Assembly: GCA_003137095.1 (NCBI GenBank) | Contig: PLET01000113.1 | Coordinates: forward strand, 88,435-145,731 | DNA from: Gammaproteobacteria bacterium | Lineage (GTDB): Bacteria; Pseudomonadota; Gammaproteobacteria; Steroidobacterales; Steroidobacteraceae | Length of the DNA: 57,297 nt | Reading direction: 5' to 3' | Shown: positions 7,905 to 17,542 of the stretch, in pieces | How the letters are laid out: each line of letters opens with the position of its first letter | Position numbering within the stretch: position 1 is the stretch's first letter | The notes under the pieces: model-generated | The model's input: the letters and a program-made list of their open reading frames with translations, nothing else | The model's database searches: none | Told to the model about the DNA's origin: nothing | Made by a program: the position numbers and the translations under genes

Positions 7905-9325
7905 GGATACATGAACCGCCGCGTCAGCGGCAACGCCGCCGGTCCACGGCCGCGCTTGCACGCCAGCACCTGGTACACGCCGATGCCGCCGGCCTCGAAT
8001 TCCAGGGCGCAGGCGGCCATGTACAGCCGCCAAACCCGGTAGGTCGATTCGCTGACGTGCTCGAGCGCCTGGTCCCGATGGCTCTCGAGCCGCGCCACCC
8101 ACGCGCGCAGCGTGAGCGCGTAGTGCGGGCGCAGGGCCTCGACGTCGGCGATCTCGAATTCGCCGCGTTCCATGACCTGCTCGATGTTGCTGATGGTGTC
8201 GAGTTCGCCGTCCGGAAAAACGTAGCGGTTGATGAATTCCGTCGACAGATTCTTGATCCAGCCTTCCGCCTTGTGGGTGATGCCGTGATTGAGGAACAGA
8301 CCGGACGGTTTGAGCAGCCGGTGCAGGGTCGCGAAATAGACCGGCAGATTGCGCAGGCCGACGTGCTCGAACATGCCGATGCTGGCAATCTTGTCGTACA
8401 GCGACTCGCCCGCCAGATCGCGATAGTCCCGCAGCTCCAGCGTCACGCGATCCTGAAGTCCCGCCTGGTTGACGCGCCGCTGCGCGAGTTCCAACTGCTG
8501 GCGGCTGAGCGTGATGCCATGGGCCAGCACGCCGTGGTGCTGCGCGGCGTGGATCACGAGCGCGCCCCAGCCGCAACCGACATCGAGCAGCCGGTCGCCG
8601 GGTTTCAGCATCAATTTTCGGCAGATGTGCTCGAGCTTGGCCTGTTGCGCCCGCTCCAGATCGGCGTCGGGTTGCTCGAAATAGGCGCACGAATAGACCA
8701 TCGCGCGATCCAGCCACAGCGCATAGAACTCGTTGGACACATCGTAATGGAATTGGATCGCCTGGCGATTCTCCGCCTTGGTATGGTTCTTGACGGTCAG
8801 AGTCTGCAGCCGCCCGCCCGCCTGTGGCTGAGGCGCGATCTCGCCGATGGCCCGCAACCGCACCGCGGCGACCAGCGCGCCCAGGCGCTCGCCGGCCGAC
8901 AGCCGGATGGCCTGCAGATGGTCCTTGAGCTCCAGTGCCGCGAAAAAATCGCCTTCGATGTCCAGGTCACCGCGAAAATACGCCTCCGCCAGCTGCAGCG
9001 GATCGCGTTCGAGGACCAGCGACCAGACGGCGCGCGGATGCCGAAAGGCGAGCACGAACCGCGGCGGCGGTGCGCCCGGGTCGGCATTGCCTACCGTCAG
9101 GACGGCGCCGTTCCACAGCCGCAGCGCTACGGCGCGATCCAACTGCCTGAACAGCCGCATCAAGAGGTCGGCTGCCAGGTCGATGCCCCGATCGGCGCCG
9201 GCCACGACGCGGCGTACCTGCAGAGAATGCGCCACCACCGGCGGCGGCGGGGCACTGGCGGCGCGGCCCTCCACGCGGGATCTGGTTTGCGACGCGGCTT
9301 CCGTCGCGTGCACTTGATCAGTCAT
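7898..9325 (-). CDS. cfa: Cyclopropane-fatty-acyl-phospholipid synthase family methyltransferase
   Basis: The 475-residue protein adds a methylene group from S-adenosylmethionine to unsaturated membrane lipid chains, by family. The SAM site LLDVGCGWGALVIHAA sits mid-protein, preceded by the family block HYDVSNEFYALWLD and followed by GMFEHVGLRNLPVYF, which carries catalytic bicarbonate/His-region residues. The N-terminal ~200 residues match the lipid-binding domain of Cfa. ATG 9325 is chosen because GGAGGT stands seven bases upstream. An in-frame start at 9358 would add 11 residues without a good ribosome site. A stress-related membrane modification fits the neighbouring proton pump and polyphosphate kinase. 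Confidence 0.92.
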   Translation of the reverse strand: MTDQVHATEAASQTRSRVEGRAASAPPPPVVAHSLQVRRVVAGADRGIDLAADLLMRLFRQLDRAVALRLWNGAVLTVGNADPGAPPPRFVLAFRHPRAVWSLVLERDPLQLAEAYFRGDLDIEGDFFAALELKDHLQAIRLSAGERLGALVAAVRLRAIGEIAPQPQAGGRLQTLTVKNHTKAENRQAIQFHYDVSNEFYALWLDRAMVYSCAYFEQPDADLERAQQAKLEHICRKLMLKPGDRLLDVGCGWGALVIHAAQHHGVLAHGITLSRQQLELAQRRVNQAGLQDRVTLELRDYRDLAGESLYDKIASIGMFEHVGLRNLPVYFATLHRLLKPSGLFLNHGITHKAEGWIKNLSTEFINRYVFPDGELDTISNIEQVMERGEFEIADVEALRPHYALTLRAWVARLESHRDQALEHVSESTYRVWRLYMAACALEFEAGGIGVYQVLACKRGRGPAALPLTRRFMYPA

Positions 9326-9481
9326 GCGGACCTCCGAAGTGGGCCGGACCGCACCCATTGTGCGATGTCACATCATTGAAATCCAATTATTGCGCAGCAG
9401 CAGTATTGCGCCGCGGCAGCTCCATTTCGGTGCGCTGCCGCACTGTGACTACCCGCGAGTCTGCTACGCTGCGGGCGGCAC

Positions 9482-11809
9482 ATGACCGCAGAGGCTGCAC
9501 ACGGCGGGTTGAGCGGCGACGAGGCGCGCCGGCGTCTGCAACAGGATGGCCCCAACAGCACGCCGGACGCCGGGCTCGATCGCTGGTCGATGTTGCTGGG
9601 GAAATTTTGGTCGCCCATTCCGTGGATGCTCGAGGCCGCCGTCGTGCTGCAGCTGGCGCTCGGCAAATTCCTCGAGGCATCCATCATCGCCGCGTTGCTG
9701 GCGTTCAACGCTGCACTCGGCTATTTTCAGGAAAGCCGTGCCCAGGCAACGCTCACCGCGTTGCGATCGCGGCTCGCGCTCAGCGCCTCGGTGATGCGCG
9801 ATGGGCGCTGGCAAACCCTGCCTGCGGCCGACCTGGTTCGCGACGATGTGATCAAGCTCTCCCTCGGCGGCATCGTCGCTGCGGATGCGACCCTGACCGC
9901 CGGGGAGGTCCTGCTCGATCAATCCATGCTCACCGGCGAATCCGTACCGGTCGACGCCGGGGCCGGCGCGCGGGCCTTTGCCGGCGCCCTGATACGCCGC
10001 GGCGAGGCGGTGGCGGCGGTCACGGCAACCGGTCCGCGCACCAAGTTCGGCCGCACCGCCGAACTCGTGCGCAGCGCCCATGCCGTCAGTGCGCAGCAGA
10101 AAGTGGTGTTTCGCGTGGTGCGCAATCTTGCAGCCTGCAACGGCGTCGTGATCCTGGCGATGCTGGCCTATGCCCATCATCTGAACATGTCGCCTGCGGA
10201 GATGATCTCCATGACGTTGACCGGGGTCCTGGCCTCGATACCGGTCGCGCTGCCCGCCACGTTCACGCTCGCAGCCGCGCTCGGTGCGCGCGTCCTGGCG
10301 AAGCGCGGCGTGCTGCCCACGCGCCTGTCGGCCGTCGATGAAGCGGCGACCATGGATGTCCTGTGCGCCGACAAGACCGGCACCCTGACGCGCAACTCTC
10401 TGACCGTGACCGAGGTTCATCCGCTGCAGGGTCTGGATGCCGCACGATTGCTCAGGCTCGCCGCACTCGCCGGTTCCGAAGGCGGATTGGACCCCGTGGA
10501 TGCCGCCATACGGGCGGCCGCGGGCCCGGCATCCGCCACCTTGCAGTTGCTCAAATTCACGCCGTTCGATCCGGCGACGAAAATGTCCGAGGCGACATTC
10601 ACCGATGCCGGCGGCGCGGTCCAGCGTGTGGTGAAAGGCGCCGTGGCGGTGGTCGGCGCAATTGCGCCGCCCTCGGCGTCGGATGCCGCCGCGGAGGCGG
10701 CACTCGAGGCGCGCGGCTTCCGGGTGCTGGCGGTCGCCGCGGGGCCGGCGGGCGCCATGCGGCTGATCGGCCTGATCGCGCTCAGCGATCCGCCGCGCGC
10801 CGATTCGTCGGCGCTGGTCGGCGAATTGCGCGCCCTGGGGGTGCGTACCGTGATGGTGACCGGCGATGATGCGTCGACAGCGGCCATCGTGGCCCATGCG
10901 GTGGGAATCGAGGGGGCGGTCGGCCCGCCGGGCCCCCTCCCGGCGGGCGTGCGCCCCGCGTCCTTCGCGGTGTTCGCCGGAGTCCTGCCGGAAGACAAGT
11001 ACCGGCTGGTGCAGGCATTCCAGGCCGGCGGCCACACCGTCGGCATGTGCGGCGACGGCGCCAACGACGCGCCCGCACTGCGCCAGGCGCAGATCGGAAT
11101 AGCGGTGTCGACCGCGACGGATGTCGCCAAGTCGGCGGCCGGCATGGTGCTGACGGAGCCCGGGCTCGGCGGCATCGTTGCCGCCGTCAGGGAAGGGCGC
11201 ATCATTTTCCAGCGCATCCTCACCTACACGTTGAACTCCATCACCAAGAAGGTGGTCCAGGTGCTGTTCCTCGCGTTCGGCCTGGGGGAGACCGGACACG
11301 CGATCCTCACTCCGCTGCTGATGGTCCTCATCATGATCACGGGCGATTTCCTCGGCATGGCGTTGACGACCGACAATGTCCGGCCTTCGCCGGCACCGAA
11401 CTCATGGAATATCGGCAGCCTGACGGCCGCCGGCGCCGTCATGGGACTCGCCGAGTTGGTGTACTGCGCAGGAGTTCTGCTGCTCGGCATCCACACGCCC
11501 GGCTCGAACCTTCGGTCCCTGCAGACCTTGGCATTCATCGCCATCGTCTTCGGCAACCAGGCGACCATGTACACCAATCGGGAGCGGCGGCGCTTGTGGT
11601 CGTCGCGGCCCAGCCATTGGCTGGCCGCCTCCTCGGCCGCGGATGTGCTGGTCGCGTCCACCCTGGCGATCGCGGGAATCGCCATGCAAGCCTTATCATT
11701 CCGGGTCGTGCTTGGTACGCTTGCCGGTGCATGCGCCTTTGCCGTGATGCTGGATTGCGTGAAGATGCCGGTTTTTCGCGTTCTGCGGATCACCCAGCGC
11801 GGCGCCTGA
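9482..11809 (+). CDS. P-type ATPase of the plasma-membrane proton-efflux (P3A) type
   Basis: A 775-residue P-type ATPase. The phosphorylated Asp297 lies in [11 protein letters not shown], the actuator-loop TGES is at residues 151-154, and the hinge [16 protein letters not shown] is intact. The run preceding the phosphorylation site ([18 protein letters not shown], then [14 protein letters not shown]) is typical of H+-exporting P3A pumps rather than Ca2+ or heavy-metal pumps. No N-terminal metal-binding domain is present. The length is at the short end of the family. The gene ends seven bases before a PPK2 kinase gene, so the two are probably one transcript. Proton specificity is inferred from family resemblance only; Mg2+ or another cation cannot be excluded. 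Confidence 0.88.
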   Translation: MTAEAAHGGLSGDEARRRLQQDGPNSTPDAGLDRWSMLLGKFWSPIPWMLEAAVVLQLALGKFLEASIIAALLAFNAALGYFQESRAQATLTALRSRLALSASVMRDGRWQTLPAADLVRDDVIKLSLGGIVAADATLTAGEVLLDQSMLTGESVPVDAGAGARAFAGALIRRGEAVAAVTATGPRTKFGRTAELVRSAHAVSAQQKVVFRVVRNLAACNGVVILAMLAYAHHLNMSPAEMISMTLTGVLASIPVALPATFTLAAALGARVLAKRGVLPTRLSAVDEAATMDVLCADKTGTLTRNSLTVTEVHPLQGLDAARLLRLAALAGSEGGLDPVDAAIRAAAGPASATLQLLKFTPFDPATKMSEATFTDAGGAVQRVVKGAVAVVGAIAPPSASDAAAEAALEARGFRVLAVAAGPAGAMRLIGLIALSDPPRADSSALVGELRALGVRTVMVTGDDASTAAIVAHAVGIEGAVGPPGPLPAGVRPASFAVFAGVLPEDKYRLVQAFQAGGHTVGMCGDGANDAPALRQAQIGIAVSTATDVAKSAAGMVLTEPGLGGIVAAVREGRIIFQRILTYTLNSITKKVVQVLFLAFGLGETGHAILTPLLMVLIMITGDFLGMALTTDNVRPSPAPNSWNIGSLTAAGAVMGLAELVYCAGVLLLGIHTPGSNLRSLQTLAFIAIVFGNQATMYTNRERRRLWSSRPSHWLAASSAADVLVASTLAIAGIAMQALSFRVVLGTLAGACAFAVMLDCVKMPVFRVLRITQRGA

Positions 11810-11816
11810 GGGAGCG

Positions 11817-12689
11817 GTGGTGAAAATCAAATCAAAGTACTTCCGGGTGCGGGAGGGCGATGCGGTCGATCTCGGCAAATGGCCGACACGCGTGCCGCCC
11901 GTATACCGCAGCAAGGAGCACTACCAGGGACTGTTGGGCGAGCATGTCACCTTGTTGAGCGCACAGCAGGAAATGCTGTATGCATCCGACAGCCATGCCG
12001 TTCTGCTCATTTTTCAGGCCATGGATGCGGCCGGCAAGGACGGTTCGATCAAGCACCTGATGTCCGGGATCAACCCGCAGGGCTGCCAGGTCAACAGCTT
12101 CAAACATCCCAGCGCGGGCGAATTGCTGCACGATTTTCTGTGGCGCACCACGCGCGATCTGCCGGAGCGCGGCAAGATCGGCATCTTCAACCGCTCGTAC
12201 TACGAGGAAGTGCTGATCGCGCGCGTGCACCCGCAGATTCTGCGCAATGAAGGCTTGCCCGACCCGCCGGACGATGCGAACGCGGTCTGGCATTCCCGCT
12301 ATCGGTCCATCGTCGATTTGGAGCGCCATCTGGACCTGAACGGCACCCGCATCATCAAGATCTTCCTGCACCTGTCCAAGGAGGAGCAGCGCCGGCGCTT
12401 CCTCGAGCGCATCGATCAGCCGCAAAAGAACTGGAAATTCAGCCTGGCGGACATCGAAGAGCGCAAGTACTGGAAGCGCTACATGAAAGCCTATGAAAAG
12501 TGCCTGGGCGCGACCAGCTCGGCGCATGCACCCTGGTATGTGGTGCCGGCCGACGACAAACAGAATGCGCACCTGATCGTCTCGCGCATCGTCCTCGACA
12601 GCTTCGCCGGGCTCAAACTCGCCTATCCAAAGACGACCCCGCAGCGCCGCCGCGAATTGCTGGCGCTGCGCAAGCGCCTCGCCAAATAG
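11817..12689 (+). CDS. ppk2: PPK2-family polyphosphate:nucleotide phosphotransferase
   Basis: This 290-residue enzyme moves phosphate between polyphosphate and nucleotides in the cytoplasm. The Walker A-like segment [12 protein letters not shown] has its Lys at residue 74. The lid/Walker B blocks [16 protein letters not shown] and [19 protein letters not shown] are the PPK2 signature. The length fits the short single-domain class. Two adjacent GTG codons (11817, 11820) can serve as start; both follow a GGGAG. The seven-base spacing after the ATPase gene suggests that ATP regenerated from polyphosphate could feed the pump, which is inference. Direction and nucleotide preference cannot be read from sequence. 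Confidence 0.92.
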   Translation: MVKIKSKYFRVREGDAVDLGKWPTRVPPVYRSKEHYQGLLGEHVTLLSAQQEMLYASDSHAVLLIFQAMDAAGKDGSIKHLMSGINPQGCQVNSFKHPSAGELLHDFLWRTTRDLPERGKIGIFNRSYYEEVLIARVHPQILRNEGLPDPPDDANAVWHSRYRSIVDLERHLDLNGTRIIKIFLHLSKEEQRRRFLERIDQPQKNWKFSLADIEERKYWKRYMKAYEKCLGATSSAHAPWYVVPADDKQNAHLIVSRIVLDSFAGLKLAYPKTTPQRRRELLALRKRLAK

Positions 12690-12690
12690 C

Positions 12691-12741
12691 GCGCGGCCGC
12701 CGTGCAATAAGGCCGCGCAGGCGTGCTAGGATTGGCGCCTG
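12691..12741. promoter_or_regulatory. Two GC-rich hairpins between ppk2 and macA
   Basis: A perfect eight-base stem (12691-12698 with 12711-12718) is followed directly by a six-base stem (12718-12723 with 12736-12741). Neither has a T-tract. The second encloses TAGGAT, a possible -10 for the macA gene, but no convincing -35 stands upstream. They may mark a transcription boundary. Confidence 0.3.
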
Positions 12742-12778
12742 CAACCCCCGGGCTCACCACAGGCGGCAGCACAGCGTG

Positions 12779-13837
12779 ATGAATTTCGCCTACAACGGTT
12801 TGCCCGCCCGGGTCCTGTTCGGCCGCGGCACCCTGACGCGGCTCGCCGAACTCATGGGGGAGATCGGCGGCAAACGCGCCCTGCTGCTGTCGACTCCTGC
12901 GCAGCGTGGCCAGGTGGAACCGCTGCTCGCGCTGCTCGGCGATGCGGCCGTCGGCCTGTTCGCCGAAGCGGCCATGCATACCCCGCTCGACATCTCGGAG
13001 CGGGCCGTCGCCACGGCGCAGCGGGCCGGCGCCGACTGCGTGATCGCGCTCGGTGGTGGCTCGACCATCGGTCTCGGCAAGGCGATCGCGCTGCGCACCG
13101 ATCTGCCGCAGATCGCCGTGCCCACGACCTATGCCGGCTCCGAGGTCACGCCCATCCTCGGCCAGACCGAAGGCGGCCGCAAGACGACGCAACGGACGTT
13201 GAAGGTGCTGCCGGAGGCCGTACTCTACGACGTGAATCTGACGCTGACCCTGCCGGCATCGATGTCCGCGACCAGCGGCCTCAACGCCATCGCCCATGCG
13301 GTCGAGGGGCTGTATGCCCGCGACGGCAACCCCATCGTCTCGCTCATGGCCGAGGAAGGGGTGCGGGCACTGGCGCAGGCCCTGCCGCGCATCGTCGATC
13401 GGCCGGGCGATATCGAGGCCCGTTCCGATGCACTGTACGGCGCCTGGCTGTGCGGTACCGTCCTCGGCAGCGCCGGCATGGCGCTGCACCACAAGCTGTG
13501 CCATACGCTCGGCGGCAGTTTCAACCTGCCGCATGCCGAAACGCATGCCGTGGTGTTGCCGCACGCGACGGCGTACAACGCCGCGGCGGCGCCCGACGCC
13601 ATGGCGCGCCTGTCGCGTGCGCTCGGCGTCGCGCAGGATCCGGCCGGCGCGCTGTTCGACTTGGGCGTGCGCCTCGGCGCACCGGCCGGCCTGAAGGCCT
13701 TGGGAATGAGCCAGGTTGACCTGGACCGGGCAGCCGATCTGGCGGTGGAGAATCCCTACTGGAACCCGCGGCCGATCGAGCGGCCCGCGATCCGCCGCCT
13801 GCTGCAGGCGGCTTTTGACGGAGACCGACCCGCATGA
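12779..13837 (+). CDS. macA: Maleylacetate reductase
   Basis: A 352-residue iron-containing alcohol dehydrogenase family protein. In the hydroxyquinol and chlorocatechol routes this enzyme reduces maleylacetate to 3-oxoadipate with NAD(P)H. Sequence marks are the nucleotide-binding IALGGGSTIGLGKA, the PTTYAGSEVTPI segment typical of maleylacetate reductases, and the histidine region HHKLCHTLGG. An in-frame extension upstream to 12500 overlaps ppk2 and is rejected; ATG 12779 begins the conserved FAYNGLPARVLFG stretch. The stop overlaps the start of the dioxygenase gene by four bases, so the pair is translationally coupled and acts in consecutive steps. Confidence 0.9.
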   Translation: MNFAYNGLPARVLFGRGTLTRLAELMGEIGGKRALLLSTPAQRGQVEPLLALLGDAAVGLFAEAAMHTPLDISERAVATAQRAGADCVIALGGGSTIGLGKAIALRTDLPQIAVPTTYAGSEVTPILGQTEGGRKTTQRTLKVLPEAVLYDVNLTLTLPASMSATSGLNAIAHAVEGLYARDGNPIVSLMAEEGVRALAQALPRIVDRPGDIEARSDALYGAWLCGTVLGSAGMALHHKLCHTLGGSFNLPHAETHAVVLPHATAYNAAAAPDAMARLSRALGVAQDPAGALFDLGVRLGAPAGLKALGMSQVDLDRAADLAVENPYWNPRPIERPAIRRLLQAAFDGDRPA

Positions 13838-14691
13838 GCACCGAGCCGCGCACCGTCCCGAGCGCCATCACCGCCGCCGCCACCGAACAGCGCATCACCG
13901 CCGAGGTCATCGACCGCATCGCGCCGTCCACGGATCCGCGGCTGCGGCGCATCGTCACCAGTCTGATCACCCATCTGCACGGCTTCGTGCGCGACGTGGA
14001 ATTGACCGAGTCCGAATGGTTCGCGGCCATCCAGTTCCTCACCCGCACCGGCCAGAAATGCAGCGACGAACGCCAGGAGTTCATCCTGCTCTCCGATGTC
14101 CTCGGCATCTCCATGCTGGTCGATGCGGTCAACCACCGCCAGCCCTCGGGGGCCACCGAGACCACGGTTTTCGGGCCCTTCTACACCGGCGAGCAGCCGC
14201 TGCTGCCGCATGGCGCCAGCATCCTCAAGCGTCCGGAACCCGCGCCGACGCTGCGCGTGAGCGGCCACGTGCGCGCCGCCGACGGCAAGCCGCTCGCGGG
14301 TGCCCTGGTCGAGGTCTGGCAGGTCGATGCCAACGGGCTCTATGACGTGCAGGATGCCGCCATACCGAAGGGCCACCTGCGCGCCAGCTTTCGCACGCGC
14401 GAAGATGGCGGTTTCGCCTTTCTCACCATCGCACCGGTCACCTACGCCATTCCGACCGACGGCCCCGTCGGCGAATTGCTGCGGGGGCTCGGCCGCCATG
14501 CCATGCGCCCGGCGCACATACACTTCATGATCAGTGCCCCCGGATACGAGCGGCTCGTCACCCACATCTTCGTCGCCGGCGACAAATATCTTCAGGGCGA
14601 CGCCGTGTTCGGCGTCAAGAATTCACTGGTGGCGGCGTTCGACCGGGATCACGTCGAATTCGATTTTGGCTTGAAGCCGCTGGCCGCCTGA
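13834..14691 (+). CDS. Intradiol ring-cleavage dioxygenase, probably hydroxyquinol 1,2-dioxygenase
   Basis: A 285-residue intradiol dioxygenase. All four non-heme Fe(III) ligands can be placed: Tyr170 (NGLYDVQ), Tyr204 (TYAIPTDGPVG), His228 and His230 (RPAHIHFMI). The N-terminal helical dimerisation domain (to about 105) is present. It should open hydroxyquinol to maleylacetate, the substrate of the overlapping upstream reductase, which favours hydroxyquinol over catechol. Chlorocatechol cannot be excluded. The upstream monooxygenase that would make hydroxyquinol is not in the window, so this is only the lower half of a pathway. Confidence 0.9.
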   Translation: MSTEPRTVPSAITAAATEQRITAEVIDRIAPSTDPRLRRIVTSLITHLHGFVRDVELTESEWFAAIQFLTRTGQKCSDERQEFILLSDVLGISMLVDAVNHRQPSGATETTVFGPFYTGEQPLLPHGASILKRPEPAPTLRVSGHVRAADGKPLAGALVEVWQVDANGLYDVQDAAIPKGHLRASFRTREDGGFAFLTIAPVTYAIPTDGPVGELLRGLGRHAMRPAHIHFMISAPGYERLVTHIFVAGDKYLQGDAVFGVKNSLVAAFDRDHVEFDFGLKPLAA

Positions 14692-14722
14692 CGCGCCGCT
14701 CACCGACGGGAGGTCTTGATTC

Positions 14723-16405
14723 ATGTCGCGATTTGCGAAACCACTCGCTGCGGCGAGTCTGTTGCTGGCGGCGCTCGAGCCTGCGGCCGGCGCCGACGTG
14801 CAGGCGGGCCGCGCGGCGTTCCGCCAGAGCTGCGTGATCTGTCACACGGCCGAGTCCGACGACAGCGGCGGTGCGCAGGGCCCGTCTCTGGTCGGCGTGT
14901 TCGGCCGTCACGCCGCCGGCAATCCGTCGCTCACCTACACCCGGGCGCTCGCCGATTCGAATCTGACCTGGGATGCGGCGACGCTGGACCGCTTTCTCGA
15001 ATCCCCGGCCACCGTGGTGCCGGGCACCGCCATGGTCGTAGCGGTTGCCGACCGGGCGACGCGTGAAGACCTCGTCGCCTATCTGCAGAGCGTGGCCGCA
15101 TCGGCGGACGCGGCCACGGCCACGGCGGCGCTCCCGCCCAAGGGCGAAGCGGACTGGAGGAAGGACACGCCCGGCCGCCTGCATCGCATCGACCTCGCTT
15201 CGCTGCCCGCGCCCTACGATTCGCCCTCGGTGCGCAATCGCCCCAAGCTGATCGAACCACCGGCCGATGCGAAGCTGTCGCTGCCGGACGGTTTTCATAT
15301 CGACGTCTTCGCCAGGGAGCTGATCGGCCCGCGCAAGATGCTGGTGGCGGCCAATGGCGACATCATCCTCAGCGAGACACAAGGCGGCCGCATCTCGGTA
15401 CTGCACCCGTCGGCCGACGGGTCCACGGCGGCGTCGCGCGATACCTTCGCCCAGGATCTGATGCAGCCGTACGGGATTGCGCTGTATCCGGATGCGCGAA
15501 ACCCCCACTGGCTGTACGTTGCGGAAACCAATCGCGTCGTGCGCTTCGCCTATCACACGGGCTTGAACGCCGCCGCCGGCGCCCCGGAGGTGGTGATACC
15601 CAAGCTGCCGAGCGGCGGCGGCCATTTCACCCGCGACCTTGCCTTCTCGCCGGACGGCCGGCGGATGTACGTGTCCGTGGGATCGGCGAGCAACGTCGCC
15701 GACGGCATGTCGAGGAAATCCCCGGCGGCGGTCAAGGCTTGGCAATCCCGGCACGCCCTGGGCGCCGCGTGGGACGCCGAAACCGACCGCGCCGCAGTGC
15801 TCGAGTTCAGGGTGGGTTCGAAGAGATCCGGCCGGATTTACGCGGCCGGCATCCGCAATTGCGTCACGCTCACCGTGCAACCCGTCACCGGTGATCTGTG
15901 GTGCACCACCAATGAGCGCGACATGCTGGGCGACGATCTGGTGCCGGACTATTCGACGCGCGTGATACGCGGCGCCTTCTACGGCTGGCCGTGGTATTAC
16001 CTCGGGTCGAACGAGGATCCACGGCTGAAGGGCGAGAGACCCGATCTGCGCGGCAAGGTGACCGTACCCGACGTGCTGTTCCAGTCGCACTCGGCACCCC
16101 TCAACCTCACCTTCTACACGGCGACGTCGGGCGCGTCCGCCTTTCCCGCGCAATACGTGGGTGACGCCTTCGTCACATTTCACGGCTCCTGGAACCGGGG
16201 CTTTCGCACCGGCCACAAGATCGTGCGGATCCGCATGAAGGCCGGTGTGCCCACCGGCGATTACGAGGATTTTCTGACCGGCTTCATCGTCGACGACGGT
16301 GACGCCTGGGGGCGTCCGGTCGCCACCGTGGAGCTCGCGGACGGCTCGCTGCTGATGAGCGACGACGGCGCGAACGTCATCTATCGGATTTCCTACGCGC
16401 GTTGA
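14723..16405 (+). CDS. Exported cytochrome c fused to sorbosone/pyranose dehydrogenase-like beta-propeller
   Basis: The 560-residue protein has a signal peptide (residues 1 to about 24), then a class I cytochrome c domain with CVICH heme site (Cys37, Cys40, His41) and a likely axial Met104 in PGTAMVVAV. From about residue 185 a six-bladed propeller of the L-sorbosone/aldose dehydrogenase (PQQ-type) family follows, with LPDGFHIDVFA and later HGSWNRGFRTGHK and GRPVATVELADGSLLMSDD blocks typical of that family. The fusion would oxidise a sugar in the periplasm and pass electrons through its own heme. Gluconokinase and gluconate permease genes follow downstream, which suggests aldonate as product. 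The cofactor is inferred; no PQQ synthesis genes are visible. Confidence 0.85.
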   Translation: MSRFAKPLAAASLLLAALEPAAGADVQAGRAAFRQSCVICHTAESDDSGGAQGPSLVGVFGRHAAGNPSLTYTRALADSNLTWDAATLDRFLESPATVVPGTAMVVAVADRATREDLVAYLQSVAASADAATATAALPPKGEADWRKDTPGRLHRIDLASLPAPYDSPSVRNRPKLIEPPADAKLSLPDGFHIDVFARELIGPRKMLVAANGDIILSETQGGRISVLHPSADGSTAASRDTFAQDLMQPYGIALYPDARNPHWLYVAETNRVVRFAYHTGLNAAAGAPEVVIPKLPSGGGHFTRDLAFSPDGRRMYVSVGSASNVADGMSRKSPAAVKAWQSRHALGAAWDAETDRAAVLEFRVGSKRSGRIYAAGIRNCVTLTVQPVTGDLWCTTNERDMLGDDLVPDYSTRVIRGAFYGWPWYYLGSNEDPRLKGERPDLRGKVTVPDVLFQSHSAPLNLTFYTATSGASAFPAQYVGDAFVTFHGSWNRGFRTGHKIVRIRMKAGVPTGDYEDFLTGFIVDDGDAWGRPVATVELADGSLLMSDDGANVIYRISYAR

Positions 16406-16976
16406 GCACCGCCCGTTCGATGCGCCGGTCCGGCACCAGCCAGATCAGCGCCACCAGCACGTACAGGGATTGCGCGATCCAGTGCGTCCAGAACGTCGCC
16501 GCGGCGACCCCCCCGAGGTACAGGACCGGCGAGAGCTTGCCTTTCCAGTCGCTTCCCACCGCCCTGCGCAGGATCGAATCGGCGCCCTGCGAGGCGATGA
16601 TGGCTTGTTGCAGTACATAAAAGGCGATGGCCGCCGCCAGCAGCACTGCGCCGTACAGCGCCGTCGGCACGGCGGCGAATTGGTTCTCCCCCATCCATGC
16701 CGTCGCGAAGGGAAACAGCGACAGCCAGAACAGCAGATGCAGATTCGCCCAGAGAATCGGCCCGGTCACCGATTCGCAGGCGTTCAGCAGATGGTGGTGG
16801 TTGTTCCAGTAGATGCCGACGTACACGAAGCTCAGCACGTAGCACAAGAACACCGGGATCAGCGGCTGCAGCGCCTGCAGGTTCTCGCCATGCGGGATGT
16901 GCAGATCGAGCACCATGATGGTGATGATGATGGCGATGACGCCGTCGCTGAAGGCTTCCATCCGACCCGTGTTCAT
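16377..16976 (-). CDS. TMEM175/DUF1211 family membrane protein (putative K+ channel)
   Basis: About 199 residues, six membrane helices. The family signature FSDGV followed by AIIITIMVLDL stands at the start of helix 1, and the NNHHHLL loop follows helix 3. Bacterial relatives are reported to form potassium-selective channels. ATG 16976 is chosen because the family begins just before RMEAFSDGV; an in-frame ATG at 16997 would add seven residues. The 3' end overlaps the convergent sugar dehydrogenase gene by 29 bases. No functional tie to the gluconate genes is evident. Confidence 0.85.
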   Translation of the reverse strand: MNTGRMEAFSDGVIAIIITIMVLDLHIPHGENLQALQPLIPVFLCYVLSFVYVGIYWNNHHHLLNACESVTGPILWANLHLLFWLSLFPFATAWMGENQFAAVPTALYGAVLLAAAIAFYVLQQAIIASQGADSILRRAVGSDWKGKLSPVLYLGGVAAATFWTHWIAQSLYVLVALIWLVPDRRIERAVLNARRKSDR

Positions 16977-17032
16977 GCCCCGCAAGAATATCAACATCGG
17001 CCCGCGGCCGGCGGTTTGTTGGTCTTGCGCGC

Positions 17033-17542
17033 ATGAGCACTCCGATCATCGTCATGGGCGTGAGCGGCTGCGGCAAGAGCAGTCTCGGCCGGCTGCTGGC
17101 CGCACGCCTCGGAGGCGCCTTCATCGAGGGTGATGACTACCATCCGCCGCAGAACGTCGCGAAGATGTCCGCCGGCTTACCCCTGGAGGATGATGACCGT
17201 TGGTCATGGCTCGACAGCGTGGCCGACGCCATCCAATCACGGCGCGAACACGGCGGTGTGGTGGCCGCCTGTTCGGCGCTCAAGCGCAGCTATCGCGACC
17301 GGCTGCGGCTGCGCGGATCGATGTGGTTCGTGTGCCTCAACCCGCAACGCAGCGTGCTCGAACGGCGGCTGCGGCAGCGCTCGGGCCATTACATGCCGCC
17401 ATCACTGCTCGACAGTCAGTTGCGGACTTTGGAGTTGCCGCAAGCGGATGAAGGCGCCCTGGTGCTGACGGTGGACGCCGCGCCCGAGGTGCTCGCCGCG
17501 GCGGTTCTCGAGAAGCTGGGGTCCGCGGATGCTCGGCGGTAG
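17033..17542 (+). CDS. gntK: Gluconokinase
   Basis: A 169-residue P-loop kinase that phosphorylates D-gluconate to 6-phosphogluconate. The Walker A GVSGCGKS is at residues 9-16, followed by the GntK marks EGDDYHPPQNVAKMSAGLPL and CSALKRSYRDRLR. Length is as in other GntK proteins. The stop lies 14 bases inside the start of the permease gene, so kinase and permease are translationally coupled and form a gluconate uptake operon. A gluconate repressor gene is not seen nearby. Confidence 0.95.
   Translation: MSTPIIVMGVSGCGKSSLGRLLAARLGGAFIEGDDYHPPQNVAKMSAGLPLEDDDRWSWLDSVADAIQSRREHGGVVAACSALKRSYRDRLRLRGSMWFVCLNPQRSVLERRLRQRSGHYMPPSLLDSQLRTLELPQADEGALVLTVDAAPEVLAAAVLEKLGSADARR

Noticed and set aside
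9464..11299. 611-codon minus-strand frame opposite the P-type ATPase
   Set aside because: His/Gly/Arg-rich, no domain; the plus frame holds DKTGTLT and GDGANDAP.
12500..12778. In-frame 5' extension of maleylacetate reductase
   Set aside because: It overlaps ppk2 coding sequence and precedes the conserved N-terminus.
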